Shown here: positions 1 to 12,600 of the stretch, one piece after another
How the letters are laid out: each line of letters opens with the position of its first letter
Numbering within the stretch: the stretch's first letter is position 1
Source: Opisthorchis felineus
Taxonomy: Eukaryota; Platyhelminthes; Trematoda; Opisthorchiida; Opisthorchiidae
DNA length: 64,000 nt
Assembly: GCA_004794785.1 (NCBI GenBank)
Contig: SJOL01006494.1
Location: forward strand, 985,188-1,049,187
Direction of reading: 5' to 3'
Made by a program: the position numbers and the translations under genes
Notes under the pieces: model-generated
Seen by the model: only the letters and a program-made list of their open reading frames with translations
Database searches by the model: none
Told to the model about the DNA's origin: nothing

Positions 1-361
1 AGACACACATTATTTATGTTCACCCAGCAGGACAGTTTATGGAGTCTGCCGTCTGGTTGGAAGCACTGCTCGCAAAAAATGCAAACCGTTTCTTGTTGCC
101 GTTAGTATCCACTCCACTCCCTAAGAAGGCACTGATGATATTACCTCGGTTGGTGATAAAGCGTTCGCTATCAAATTTCTCAACTCGGCGAATAAACCAA
201 TTACCATTACCGTTAATATCTTGTGAATGCTCTGTATATTTGTTTATTATGTGGATGTGTCCTTCTGGTCGGTTGGCTCACTTTCTCACTGCATCTATTT
301 TTAGGACTGTCGAACTTTTCGAATGCCCATATCTAATCGGACTGCCAAAATAAACGATAAC
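1..361 (+). mobile_element. Possible 3' end of an R2-like element (fragment)
   Basis: No convincing protein is visible here. The last ~100 bases resemble the 3' end of the R2-like fragment near 29.2-29.3 kb: both carry a similar GCATYTA-rich stretch followed by ATGCCC and then the shared string AAAATAAACGATAA (348-361 here, about 29290-29303 there). This suggests two copies of one 3' untranslated region. The upstream limit is outside or unresolved. Confidence 0.25.
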
Positions 362-1380
362 TTTTGGTCTGTGGGATTATGGTACGGAACAGTATCAGTG
401 TGTGACTGCAGCACTACTCGTTTCCGGTACCTACCCAGGACGGATTTGCATCTCAGCACTGCAGTGCAGACTGCTAGGTCAAGTTAATTGCTGGTTCAGC
501 GCCTTAAGCATATACTATAGGCAACAGCATTTCTACGGAAAGCTGTGGCAGTCAGGACACTGGATGAAGCATGCAATCGGTATGTCCAATGAGAGGATCC
601 AGGCACCCAAAGGCTGGACAGCTGAAGTCCTCAGGTAGATATCGTGATCCAGTAGTTGTTTGTTCATACCTATGGAGCAAAACTAGCAATTCTTCTATCA
701 GTTTCGTCATTGACCCGATTATCAATCCACTGATTCTTGAATAACTTGAAGTTTCATGATGGCGAATAGCCGGAGCTGCGCATGCCATAGCTATACAATG
801 GGATCAACTTTCCTAACAAGAGAATATGGCACGGTCTAATGTCCATGTTGTCCCTTTAAGCCGAATTGCTTGTTTCCCCACTCAAGGCGCAACTTCCATT
901 TGGCAAGCTGACTATTGTGGTGCGTTGTACCTTGCTTTTGCTCGCATTATAACATTAGGCATTTCGTCAATTGCATATACGTTTTTTGTTTGAATACGAA
1001 AAACTACAAAAACGCGCATTTGTACAATTTAAACACAATACAAGTGTGGTCACGTGCTTCGACTTTCTCTTCTGACTTCGCTCGCGCTTACAGCTGTCAT
1101 TCGCGAGTTTCATGTGCCAACTCTGGTACCAAAACATTTCAGACTATCTTCGGAGTTTGTTATGTGTGAGAGCTGTTCAAAAGAAAACCCCTGGATATCC
1201 ATTATAGGATTATTATTTATTCGCTGACCTTGGCCAAAGGCGAACTATTTTAAAGAGAACAATTCTTAGTGAGTCTGTTCCATTTGACCCTCTTTATTAT
1301 TGTATGCTCAATGTAGTGTTATTACTTTTATTTCTTTGCCACACACTCCTGGTAAAGTAGCTTTTTGGGTAGCCGCACCA
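362..1380. other. Anonymous sequence
   Basis: No coding region, repeat family member or RNA gene could be recognised. Short open frames on both strands show no protein-family motif. Confidence 0.4.
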
Positions 1381-2190
1381 CTACAACGCCATCTCAGTTA
1401 GGATGATGTCGTCTTCTGTCTTCGTGAACTGAAACAGGTGACTTTGGGCCATGTCTTCGGCTAGCAAGCTTGCGCTTGTATATTCTGGTTGCAAAATTCT
1501 TTCCAGTCTGACTAACATAGTGACAGTCACAGTCGTTATGTTGAAGTTTGTAGATCGGGTTTTTATCTTATTTACATTTAGCCTTCCCTTTGGATTCGAA
1601 AGGGTTATACTCATTCTGTACACAGACTTTAGAGCACATGTTGTTGCACGTTTTCATGAACATCTTGAGGTCATTATAGCGACGTTTTTCAAACACGGAA
1701 GCGTGATCTTTCCCTCGTCTAGGCGTTTGGACCAACTAGCTTGGCAGCGACTTTGTGATGCTCTCCATGTGGAAGCTCTAGAGAGCCGTTATTTTTGCGT
1801 ACCTGAAAGAGTCATCATCCTTCCCTGGACTTCGACTCTATTGTTCGCAACGCTTCTTGATCCGCTTAGTCGGTTCCGAGGTCAAATTCGTTTGTGATGG
1901 TTCGAATGGTTGTTGGAGCAGTTCGGGATGTGTTCAGTGTCTGCATTTTTTCTATATACTTTGCCGCTGGCCGTCTGTTGCTTTTGTGAGGAGAATAGGT
2001 GAGGATACCAGTTCGTTTTCATTCTTTGTTTCCATTGTGGAGCGGACGCAAGGAAACACGATGTTCAGCATCTGGCTTGTTGGTGACGGTTCATTCCTCT
2101 CCGTCATAGCAAGTGTGTCATCCACATACCGCACCCACATTTTATATTTGGTACCTAATGGCACAGTCTGCTCCTGTTTTTGCACCGTAA
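1381..2190 (-). mobile_element. Penelope-like element relic, RT C-terminal part
   Basis: Read on the minus strand from about 2185, the translation contains KMWVRYVDDTLAM, matching the reverse transcriptase catalytic block (YVDD) as spaced in Penelope-like elements, followed by an LN..FP..RST.E.E..ELVSSP segment that corresponds to the family's 'LN..HP.I.FT.E.E....LPFLD' block. Further on (about 1955-1860) the translation gives YRKNADTEHIPNCSNNHSNHHK, like the family's 'YRK.T.T......SNHP..HK' segment. The piece is broken by stops and frame changes and is inactive. The GIY-YIG end is not visible. The minus frame 1623-1381 may continue it but shows no clear motif. Confidence 0.5.
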
Positions 2191-2199
2191 CTGCCGTAA

Positions 2200-3620
2200 C
2201 AAAACCCCGAGATTAGTGATCCGATTAGCACTCACCTGAAATGTTCATAATATTCCCCCGCTCAAACGCATGGTATGTCGTCAAGAAGAGACCCAGAGGT
2301 TTGCATGTTTCTCCTCTCTCAAGCGTTCTGTTGATGGTTCGCCGGTTGCCCAGACATTCAGTAGCCATCGTACTCGCCGCGTTCTAAGCAGTGGATGTGA
2401 ATAAAGAAAGTAGGTAGAAGGACACAGGATGATATTCCTGAATCTCTCGCCTGTCATGCACTTAATTGGTAATACCTGGGCAGTACTGAATCAGGTGTTT
2501 GCTGAGTCGACAAGTTCCGGTGGCGTCTGTCAAGATACGGCTTCCAGATACGCTGCGTCAGATTCCTTGGGTAAACATTGGCCAAATGGGGGACTGGCGG
2601 TCATGCCTCATCAGGTCTCAATCCCAATGCATAACGCCCATAAGGACAATGTGTTGGCTATACAACAAGCGTGCTACAAACCGCGTGATAGTTTTCAGTT
2701 TAATCATTTCTGTCCAAAAGTCCCAGATTTCTTTGTGAACCTGGCACAAGAGCAACACAAGAGCTGTGGATGTCTCTCGGCGGTGCGAGTCTGTTTTCAG
2801 GTTGCTTGTGCTTGGACCCAATCAGCTGGCTTCATTCGTTTGTTAGACATCGTATCAAGATTTACTTACCCACAATGGTGTTACGGTAAGTTTGCTGAAG
2901 AATGACGAGTGGTTACTGCCTTATTCTAATGCATAGCGTTGCTCTTTAAGGTTTCGATCAACCAGTGAAGCCGTTAATTCAGCCTTTTCGAGGAAGCGCG
3001 CACTGGGGCTCACTTCCACCGAGCTAATAGGTTAGCAGCCTGGCGTAAACAGCTGCTCAATAGAGGCAAGCCGAAATTAGTTTCGCCGAAAGCAGGGGGT
3101 TTCTGAGGTTGCGAATTTTACGAGGAGTTAGTCTTATCCGGTTGCACGTTTCAGCGATATGTTGCTCATAGCCTTATGTTCAAGTGAGCGAACTTTCCAG
3201 GTCATCGACCCTTGCTGATTCGCACGTGATCACCAGTTTACGAGATGAAGCACGAAATCAAGTCTTAGTCTATTTTAGGATTTCACGGTGTTGTTCAATT
3301 GGGCAATAACAGCTGCAGAAGATCCAGTGTAAATTCCACCGAAGTGGCTAGTTGAATAACGTTTGTATGCGTTATACTTGTCAGATGTAACAAATTGGAT
3401 GGGTTTGTCCACCAAACTTCGGCACACCACAGTTTTTTGAAGCCATCCCTGCATTCAGTATAATAACAGAAGATAACTTGTCTCATCGTGCAGTGCTGAT
3501 GAGCGTACGCATCTGTGTGATCACTATTCTATGATATGTACAATTAGTCAGGAGACAGTGCAGCGTCTTCAGATATGTGCATGTAGATTACCAAATCCCT
3601 TTGAGGGATCTCTCACGCTA
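2200..3620. other. Mostly anonymous sequence; one long open frame 2429-2905 (+)
   Basis: A 158-codon plus-strand frame (2429-2905) is open and contains a good donor-like site, TTACG|GTAAGTTT at about 2885. No family was recognised and no strong acceptor is obvious, so it is only a weak exon candidate. The remainder shows nothing recognisable. Confidence 0.15.
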
Positions 3621-3624
3621 GAAA

Positions 3625-4145
3625 CCATGACGCCACTGGGCTAGACTACGTAATAAAGCACTAAGACTGTCGGAAAACAAGGCCAACCACTGTTCCTCCT
3701 CATGATAACCGTACGCATTTTCGCTTACCTCGGCTACTTATCGTGACTGCTAGGCCCATGCCTATGCGTAACGCTGATTGATGCCTCATCTATGCATGAT
3801 TGCCTAATCCAACGGTCAACGATATCCCTTCCTCATCATAGCCGTATGCGTTGCCGCCTACTATGGCTTCCTATTGTAACTGCTAGGCCCGTGTCTATGT
3901 GCGACGCAGTTTATGAGGTCTCAACTGTGCATGACAGCCTAATCCAACGGCCAAAGACGGTCCTCCACACTCATATATATTCGCGTTGTCGGTTGCCTTG
4001 GCTACTTATAGTAACTTCCGGGCCCGTACCTGTGCACGCCGCTGGTTATGGGGCCTAGACTATACATGGTAGACTAGTTCAGCGGCTAACGACGGTCCTC
4101 CATACTCATTCATTTTGTCCGTCTGCCAAGCCCAAGCCTAAAGCA
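3625..4145. repeat. Tandem repeat, ~133-bp unit, ~3.8 copies
   Basis: A unit of about 133 bp recurs with landmarks at 3701 (CATGATAACCGTACGC), 3834 (CATCATAGCCGTATGC), about 3968 (ACTCATATATATTCGCG) and about 4101. Other internal landmarks recur at the same spacing: GCTAGGCCC near 3748 and 3880, CCTAATCCAACGG near 3803 and 3939, and GACGGTCCTCC near 3956 and 4091. Copies are clearly diverged (perhaps 70-80% identical by eye), so this is an old minisatellite/satellite-like array. It is not coding. Confidence 0.7.
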
Positions 4146-4291
4146 ATATACAACATTTGGCGAATTATGTTTCTATTTATTAGTTGCCTTATCAGTTGCC
4201 TTTAAAATATTAAAAAGAACAGTAGCAACCTGCATCAATTTCCTGCTACCCAGTCCTGCCAGAAAATGTTAACAGGTTGTGATAACCCCAA

Positions 4292-4578
4292 GCTTTCGGT
4301 GATGGTGGAACATCGCAAAATGAACACGACCTACAGGCCGACCTGGATTGTCCGAAGCAGTTGTGTGAACTGTACAAACTACCTGTTACCACCGATAAAT
4401 CTTGTACTGTGGTGATTAGTTTGAGGAGTTCGACAGGGACGTACAGCACGGAAGGCGGGTTCACAACGTTGGCACAGGCCACATCTTATCTGAAGGTGCT
4501 TGCACAAAGCGATCTTGAAGCCCGTGATCACTGGGCGCTTGTGCAAGCTAAAGCCATTAATGTTTGTTTAAAAGCTCA
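4292..4578 (+). CDS. Candidate internal exon, unidentified protein
   Basis: An open frame runs from just after in-frame stops near 4280 to a strong donor-like site CTCAG|GTAAAG at 4578/4579. The encoded segment (including GGFTTLAQATSYLKVLA and LVQAKAINVCLKAQ) has a protein-like composition, but no family is recognised. The acceptor is uncertain: AG dinucleotides at about 4291, 4336 and 4360 would all keep the frame. It could belong to an unknown upstream gene or be chance; the reading continues open to 4660 if unspliced. Confidence 0.22.
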
Positions 4579-5084
4579 GGTAAAGTTTTCAAACATGAAT
4601 TCCAGCGGTTTTCGAATGACAAATGCCGCGTTCGTCAGACCGGTGATGGGCACAGAGTAAAGTAAACGTTGCTCGCTTCTTTACACTGAAATTTCTGACG
4701 TTCAAGGCAAATAAAAACATACATAAGTGATCAAAAGTTAGACAAAGTGTTGAGTACTAATCACTCACTGGCTGGAAATGTACAGGGTGGATTTAATTCA
4801 AGTTGGGTTGTCCCTAGCTCCCTAGACACTCCACCTGAACAACCCCGTATTAAACAACCCAATACATCATATTTGTGTCGCTCGCTGCTTGTTGAACTTA
4901 TATTTCTGTCACAACTGTTGATTCAGCCGTGCCCAAAAGATTTCTGTTGCAAGCCAGATCCACTAAACACAAAGAGGAGACATAGGTCTATGTAAATCCG
5001 CCTGGTATTTGGGACAGGGACATATTTTTGGGTCTCCATGGATGAAGATAATAATATAGGTATGGATTCCCCCCGTAGGTAGTT
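4579..5084. other. Anonymous sequence
   Basis: No recognised gene or element. An open frame at 4747-4995 (+) shows no family features. Confidence 0.3.
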
Positions 5085-5297
5085 TCACAGCCCGTACTTG
5101 CATACTTGTTCAAGTGAAACCTCCAAGTAAGTTGTCAAATGTGCTTGTTCCCTGTTTACGACGATGCCTACGATTTGTGCAATCGAATGCAGAATCTTCA
5201 TTCCAGCTCCTGGTTCTTGCATCATTGTTCTTCCTATTATAGACCGCAGAGTTCGACGTCCAGTACTCGGTTGATTTATTTGGGCTGAAACGACAAA
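5085..5297 (-). CDS. Candidate terminal exon, unidentified protein
   Basis: On the minus strand a pyrimidine-rich acceptor (TTACTTTGTCGTTTCAG) precedes a frame of about 65 codons. It includes RRTLRSIIGRTMMQEPGAGM and ILHSIAQIVGIVVNREQAH and ends in a TGA at 5085-5087. The composition looks protein-like, but no family is recognised and no upstream exon was found. An alternative ending is a donor at GCAA|GTACGG near the end. It may be an isolated chance frame. Confidence 0.2.
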   Translation of the reverse strand, partial: FVVSAQINQPSTGRRTLRSIIGRTMMQEPGAGMKILHSIAQIVGIVVNREQAHLTTYLEVSLEQVCKYGL

Positions 5298-5299
5298 GT

Positions 5300-8200
5300 A
5301 AGTAAAAAAACGCCGCTTCACAAATTTACGTCTCTAAGCCGTTCTGACGTCCACACACAAATGACAAGCTAGGAGGCGTGGAAGTTCAAGTAGTACGAGG
5401 TCCGTTTACTCAACGGAAGCTCAGACTTGCGATATTTTAAGTAACTAAACTCAATTGCACGTAAGTTCGTTGAGAAAGTTCCAGTAAGATGTCACATTGA
5501 GGAGAACTGACAGTCAAAATAAAACTTGTCTTGACTGGAGTGGCTACATGCGCTTGGCGTGTACGAGTGAAGCGAAATTGTTTTGGCAAGATCGTGTTCC
5601 CTAAAATGACCGCGGGGGCCAGATACTTTCCGGGATCTAGTAGTCACACCGAAATCGCTCCAGAAGAGCTACCGGATCCTCAGGACAGATACTTTAACCG
5701 CCAGTTGGGCGTCAGATAGCGAGCCAGAGACGGCCGACGTGGCTAGATTTTTGGACCGCGTCCTAGGAGCTATGTCAACCAGGCAAACAACGCCAACCTT
5801 TTATTTCAGGATCAAGAGCTCAAGTTTTTGATAATAGTCTACTCACTTGTCTGCAATGAAGCTGCCTTGTCCCTGTTGACTTAGCCTCTTTATCGTTATT
5901 ACGGTCATGAAACTGAAGTTTTGCAGTCAGCTACAGCCGAAATGTAAACGTGCCTTGTATAATTTTAATATTTTCAGAGCAAAGGTTGATAGTCTGGGAA
6001 GTTGGAGATTCGCCTTTTTCTGACCTGCAGCGTTAGATCGAAAGGTCAATCCCTCCCGGTTGAAACAGAATTGCAGCAAACCAATGATAGAAGTTGCACG
6101 TCTCCATACGATAAGTTTAAGAGTTATTCACTGTCGAAGTTTTATGGTTAAACCGATTTAGGCTTGTTGGACATAAAGGTATAATTTGTGCGAGACAGCC
6201 TGGATTAGTTGTGCGGGATTAGGAAGTGTCTGCGATTCCGTCTTTTGGGCTAATAAGAAAAGTAGGCAGGCGGAATGTACATAGCAAAGTTGTGAATCGC
6301 AAGTGACATACTAGTCTTTTCCTGCTATTCCACCCACTGTGGTATACAATACGGCATTGTCGCTTGAGATTGTCTTTATTAAAGAAAGGAAAAAATTGCC
6401 GCAGCTATAGTTATGGAGTGGCTACGGTATTTCGGCAAGGTTAAACCATAATAGTTTTGATAGAGAAATAGGCGCTGAGCTAGCGACGACGGGTTCTGAT
6501 GAACCCCTATTCTGAACAACTAGGACGCGTCTCCTTTTCATCCGTGGACGGCTCTTGGCGTGGTGGCTAGTTACCTCAAGTAATTCGCCCACGGACACTT
6601 CATATTGAGATGCTTTTCGCCTTGGAATTTACTTTTGTGCCCAGAGGCTACAGCCACTTATCGTTTCATCCTCGAAGCGACGAGAATGCTGATTTGTGAC
6701 TCATTAAAAATGGCCCTGCGGCTGCCGTCGGCATCGAAGGTATGTCATAGATTCATGGTGCTGGTGGCTACGTGGTTCCACCGCAGGAATTCAGTCAGCT
6801 GTCCGAAGTCAATCTGTCTGACGGGATAGTTCGGTGACCTGACTTTTACAGATGTGCTTAACGGCGTCCAAGGTGTTCTCGGGTCAGCAGCATACAATAG
6901 TGCGACTGCAGTGGTACCAATTCTGCTGTCTCTCCCTTGACTCTCTGGATAGACTTTAAGCGTTCTGCTTGGAAATGGAGCTGTGAGCTGGATAGCGAAG
7001 ACCCCAGATGTGGTGTTACAGACGTTTGCCGGGATTCATCCGAACGGACTGGGATGAGCGGACTGCCGGTTTTAGACATGGCGAGATAACTGTTGTGTCG
7101 CTGGTTTCGATACGTCATCGGATTGGCTTTAACTGTTGCGAACAAAAATTTTGGAATGTGGTTGTTCCGTGAGCATTTTGCTGCCGTCCGCAGTCAGTTT
7201 TTCTACAAACGGTATAGGGGTTTTTGCAAAAGCTGCCGCCCAGTGAGCTAGTCTATGCCTAGGAGATCGAGACCTATATCGTTGTTCAGGTGGCAGACAC
7301 CGCCAAATGACATGACGAATATCGTACCTTCGGTTGGCCTCATGTAACCATCGGATATATTACGGATGGTGCAATTTTCGAGTGTAACCGGTGGTCGTCC
7401 AATCACGTTCTAGGTTGGCTCGGAAATCGGAATGAGGTCAGAACACATAAGGAGTTGGAGGGGAACGGGTACACCATTGTTGCACGCCGTCACATCGTTA
7501 CTTTGAACAGGTAATTTTATTCTGTACGTGGTGGTCAAAAGCCTGCGAGTGTGCTCTTTCGACAGGGACAAGTTACTAAAAGTGTCTCGTCGTTATTCTT
7601 CTTAGTAGCCTTTTTTATTACACCGGCTGCACATGTATTTCCAACGGAACGGGGAAGTTTAAATTAACATTCGTCACAAAACAAAAAGAATGCTAAAGTT
7701 TTTGCTGAGGATTGTTTGGAATATGATCGTCTTTTAACGCTTATTTTACATAGCATCTCAGTTTGACATGCTTTGCAATTTTCCAAGGCCTCAGCATAGG
7801 CCTCGAGGGTGGAAATTTTAGCCGTCGGCTTTGGATAAAACTTTCGGTTTCCCCATTTTTAATGTCGGAGCACTGATAATGAATGCAGAACAAGGGACTC
7901 TGCTTACCAATTTTCGGCCGGGCTCTTGGTGATATCAGCGGAGCCACGGAACGACGGTGTTTTGGGGTATGAAAGTCGCAAGCCAATCATGTGCATTTTT
8001 ACCGAGGTTTCACAGCAGAGAAGAAAGTTTCTAAGCTTCATCAAAGTAAGAAAATCTGCTCCAGACATGCTCTCATATATCGTGAACCAACTTTTAAAAC
8101 TTCTCTCATGTTCAGCGCCAAAAATAAGTGAAGCATGTGAGCACGCGGAGGCATCTGTGAACGAATAAGGGCCCTATGTTTTTGTCCCGTTCACCACTCC

Positions 8201-9299
8201 GGTGCACCTCATTTGGGCTGATTTGAATCTCTTCTAGTGATTAACCCAAAAGACATCGTAGACGACACTGTGGATTCAGCCGTTCGCTAAACGCTGCAGA
8301 TTTCAACCTCAGCTTGGTTCTTGGCTTTATATTTCACCCACTGTTGTACATCGACAATATTGTAGGTTGAGACGGTCTTTATTGAAGGGCAGAAGACCGC
8401 TGCGTTTGTAGCTATGTGGTGACCACGGAATGTAGCAAGGAGCGACGAGCCAAAGATACTAGATACTGATTCATTCCTGGTATAACGAATCAGGGAATGC
8501 CTTCTTTTGTTTCGTATTCGGTTCTTGACACTTTCGTGCAGTTAATGTGATGGCTGATAATTTTGAACGGCCCACCTCTAAAAAAACTGAGGATTCTTCA
8601 CAGATGTGTTATTAGTCTGAGAAAGAAGTCTTTGTGGACGCCCGCCTTCCGGACCGCGGCGGTTCAACATGCATCCTGAGGGCGACAGCGGTCGCCTTAG
8701 GCACTCTGTGTATCCATCTCTCAGGCAGCTCAAAACACAGTGCCCCATACTGATATTGCCCCACCTAACAGGCTTTGTTTCTACCAAATTATCCCCGCAA
8801 CTTCAGCAGTAGGACACAAAAGCGAAACCCTCTGACAACGTGCTGCTACAGGCATGTACAGCGGCAGTCACAAAACGCATGCTTTCCCGGTTGCACTGGT
8901 TATGACGTCACTATCGTTCTTCCAGAACGTGCTGAGCACGTCTGGCCCTCCAGAGCGGCGGAATAGCTGCGTTGGGATGTCCGTCTGTGGAAGTAGTAGC
9001 CAGTTAAACCTCACCAACTGCGGACCAATCACTCCCACCGTCCTCTGAAAAATCATCATTGTCGTCGGCCAGCTTTGCGCGTACCTGGAACAATAAAACA
9101 ATCTGAAGGCCAGCACGAGTTCGGACTCAAATTATCTTAACCATACAGGCCATTTATATCAAGGATTTAGACATCGGACCCAAGACGGACGCCATTTCTC
9201 TTTCGTAATATCAAGTGTCTTTGATATGATACAATACAATTTCCTGATAAAAAGCTTGCCACGTATATGGTACATGGCCTGTTGTTGACCTGAATTCGA
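5300..9299. other. Long anonymous stretch
   Basis: About 4 kb without a recognised gene or element on either strand. Open frames at 6605-6829 (+), 6858-7145 (-), 7926-8168 (+) and 8868-9116 (-) carry no motif I can name. The frame 5531-5719 (+) is also unassigned. It may hold heavily decayed transposon sequence. Confidence 0.4.
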
Positions 9300-9311
9300 T
9301 GTTACTACCAG

Positions 9312-9620
9312 TGTAACGGTGGGTACTACTGATGAGGCATGTGAGTAGTATGTGTGTTCTCGTAACTTCGCCTTGATCTAATGGAAGGTGGGATTTATTA
9401 CGGAATTTGTGGAACTACTTTGCAGTTTTTGCTTGCAATTGTGCGATAGTCAATGAATATCCAGGAGAGTTCAAGAAGGCGCGTTCGAGAAGAAGATGGA
9501 TATTCCGTTTTTAAAAACAACATGCAAATGAGAGTTTAACCTTCCTGTCCAATAGTCTGTAACTGTTTAGTTGGCGTTTTCTAATAAACAACTTCGCAGC
9601 GAAGGGTTTCCCTCCTTACA
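9312..9620 (+). repeat. 5' LTR of the Gypsy/CsRn1-like element
   Basis: This is 309 bp, from TGTAACGGTG to CCTCCTTACA. Its final part (9489-9620) aligns without gaps to 13010-13141, and the whole length aligns to the solo LTR at 37918-38217. It contains an AATAAA signal at about 9584 near the 3' end, suggesting where the R region lies. TTTGGTGCCGTGACCAG follows directly. The TGG there is the expected start of a primer-binding site, but the primer tRNA could not be assigned. Confidence 0.85.
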
Positions 9621-9644
9621 TTTGGTGCCGTGACCAGGATAAGG

Positions 9645-12600
9645 ATGAGGATCCCGTGGCCACAACCTTTCGAGGATGGGGATGTGCGGACCTTCCTGGA
9701 GGACTTCGAGGATGTTGCGGAGGCGGCAGGACTGGAGACCGACAGGGGTAAGTTGGCGGCACTGAAGACCCTCCTCAGAGGCCGGGCGAAGGCGGCCCTG
9801 GATGCGGCCAGAAGAGGCCCTCGGAAGATGGACTGGGCCGCCGCGAAGGAAGCTCTTGCAGCGGAGTTCGACACGCCGGCCGACCGCCAGGAGGCTATGA
9901 GGCGGTTCAAGACGGCCAGCATGGGACCTGGATGTGACCCGACCGTGTTCTTCGCCAGCCTGCAGCAGTTGTTGGATCGGGCCTTGCCGGAACTGGACGG
10001 AGTATCGCGCCAGCAGTTGCTGTCCGAACAGTTCGTCGAGGGAGTCCACCCTGCGCTTCGTGCCCAGTTGCGGTTGGCAAGAGCAACTGGCCAGTTGAGT
10101 GTGGAGCACCTGGTGCATCTGGCACGGGAATTGGCCGAGGCGCCACTGGCCACGTTGCAGTCGCAGGAGAACAGGGATGAGTCAACAGTGGAGGACCTGA
10201 AGAACAAAGTGGACCAACTTGCCGGACAGCTTGCAGCAATCAAGACGGAATCTCGGAGGCACGCTCGAATGAGCCGATGCTACAGGTGTGGCATGCATGG
10301 CCACTGGAAGAATCAATGCCCTCATACCCGACCACCTGTACATAATAAAACTTTGGACTACTCCTCTTTTCCCGGGTGGGTTGCGATTAGTGCAGTCACA
10401 CAGGCTACTATACAGGCCGTTGTCGAGATAGACGGGAAGAAGGAGCTGTGTCTGATTGATACGGGAGCAGGGGTATCGCTGAGACGGAGAGGGAACGAAG
10501 CTGTATGCAAACCGTGCGCGCTAGCCGTAAGAGCAGTGGGTGGATACCAACTGAAAATTGACGGATTGTCAATGCACTCAATGCGCCTAGGCGACAGGTC
10601 CGTGCAGCACGAGTTCCTTATCAGCCCAGACATTGAGCAGACAATTTTGGGAGCAGATTTTCTCAGGGGCACAGAATCCGTGGTTGATCTCAAGCGGGGA
10701 AAACTGGTGACCAAGTATGGCGCAGTCAAGCTTGAAGGTTACCCAAGCACTGCCGTGAACGAGCTGCATGTCCGAAAGCTTCCGTCCTGTAACATGCCGT
10801 CAGTACAATCCGTGGTCGAGGAATACTCCGAATTGTTCACAGGCGAAGAGGATCCGTTTGGCTTCTGCTCGTGGATTGAACACGAAATTCCGCTCTCGTC
10901 TGAATGCTTTCGACCTTACGGACCCCGTCCGCTGCCGCTCCATCTACGGGAGGAGGTCCATAAGCAAGTGCAGGAGATGTTGAAAAATGGCATAATTGAG
11001 GAGGCCAACAGTGCATACAACTCCCCGGTTGTGCTTGTAAAGAAGGCAAATGGAAAGTATCGGTTCTGCGTGGATTTTCGGCGTTTGAACGAACTGACCG
11101 TAAATCGGGTTGTAGCTGTCCCTTCGGTGGCGGATATTTTCGATTCCCTCCAGCATTCCCGATATTTCACGGTGTTCGACTTGCGTTCCGGATATTGGCA
11201 ACTATCTATCAAGGCGGAGGACCGGGAGAAAACGGCGTTCACCGTTGGGGACACCCAATATCAATTTAGACGGATGCCGTTTGGTTTGTCGGGAGCACCA
11301 TTCACATTCCGGCGCTTGATGCTTCGTTTAACGAAGGGTCTACAGAATGTTGCCGTGTACGGGGATGATATCGTTGTGTACAGCAATTCGGAACCAGAGC
11401 ACGCAGTTCATTTGAAGGCCGTATTGAAGCGTATCCGGGAGGCGGGCCTGCGGATAAATGAAGCCAAGACACAGCTCGCTCGGAGTTCAGTGACACTGCT
11501 GGGGCATAAAGTGGGTCACGGAGAGGTTAGCCCACTGCCAGAAAAACTGGCAAAGATCGAGGACTGTGCTGTTCCCAATTCCAAGCGATCCCTACGGCAG
11601 TTTCTTGGGCGAGCAGCATACTACAGCCGGTTTGTCCAAGATTTCAACACGATTGCTGCTCCACTGTACGACTTGCTTGGGCAAAATCGGAAGTTCGAAT
11701 GGACCAGGGAAGCACACGAGGCTTTCGAACGTGTCAAAGCGCGCATGCTGGATCAGCAACTGACCCTCAAACTGCCCAGGGTCGGAGAGATGTTTACTGT
11801 TGCAACGGACGCTAGCGACCGCGGTATCGGCGCTGTCCTGAAGCAGAGGCATGGAGTTATCGAATATGCCAGTCGCGTCCTGACTAACGCTGAGCAGAAG
11901 TACTCGACTATTGAGAAAGAATGTTTAGCGATCGTCTGGGCCCTGGATAAGTGGAGGCCATACCTGCTTGGACAAAGATTTCATGTCGAGACTGATCACA
12001 AACCCCTGGAGTGGATCAGGACCACCAGAGATCCTCGCGGAAAGCTCGCGCGCTGGGCACTCCGGTTGCAAGAGTACGACTTTACGATCCGGCACGTGCC
12101 AGGGAAGGAGAATCACCTGGCTGATTGGCTGTCAAGACCAGAGGCTGAAGATGAGGCCCCCAGGATCATGATCGGTGCCAATAGCCTCGTCGTCGAACTG
12201 GATCCCGGGAGGTTGGTGCAACTCCAACGGCAGGATCCTGTGTTACGGAAGGTTGCAGCCTCTTTGTTGGATGGAAGGAATATTGAGAACGGAGACGGAG
12301 ACAAGGAATTGCAAATGTTCCAGAGTCACTTTGATAGATTGAGTCTGAGTGAGGCTGGCATAATTTCTTGGAACGACACTGATTCTGATGTTGTGCTGCC
12401 CGTAATACCTCGCGTCTTGAGAAGGAAGCTGATCGTCGAATGCCACGAAATGGCACACACAGGGTGCACCAAGACATACGACTTACTTCGGCAGAGGGCC
12501 TACTGGCCCGGGATGAGAAGTGAGGTGATGGATTATGTGGTGTCCTGTAAGCGGTGCCAACTGATGAAAGGGGATACGACAGGGGTAACCAATCCCATGG

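Noticed and set aside
2429..2905. 158-codon frame with a GTAAGT site as a confirmed exon
   Set aside because: Good donor but no convincing acceptor, no family and no partner exon; mentioned only as a weak candidate.
9621..9640. Assignment of the primer tRNA from the sequence after the 5' LTR
   Set aside because: Only TGGTG is compatible with common tRNA 3' ends; the following bases do not decide between tRNAs.
9567..10243. Long minus-strand open frames (183, 220 and 110 codons)
   Set aside because: Antisense to the GC-rich Gag region of the LTR element; shadow frames of a real coding region.
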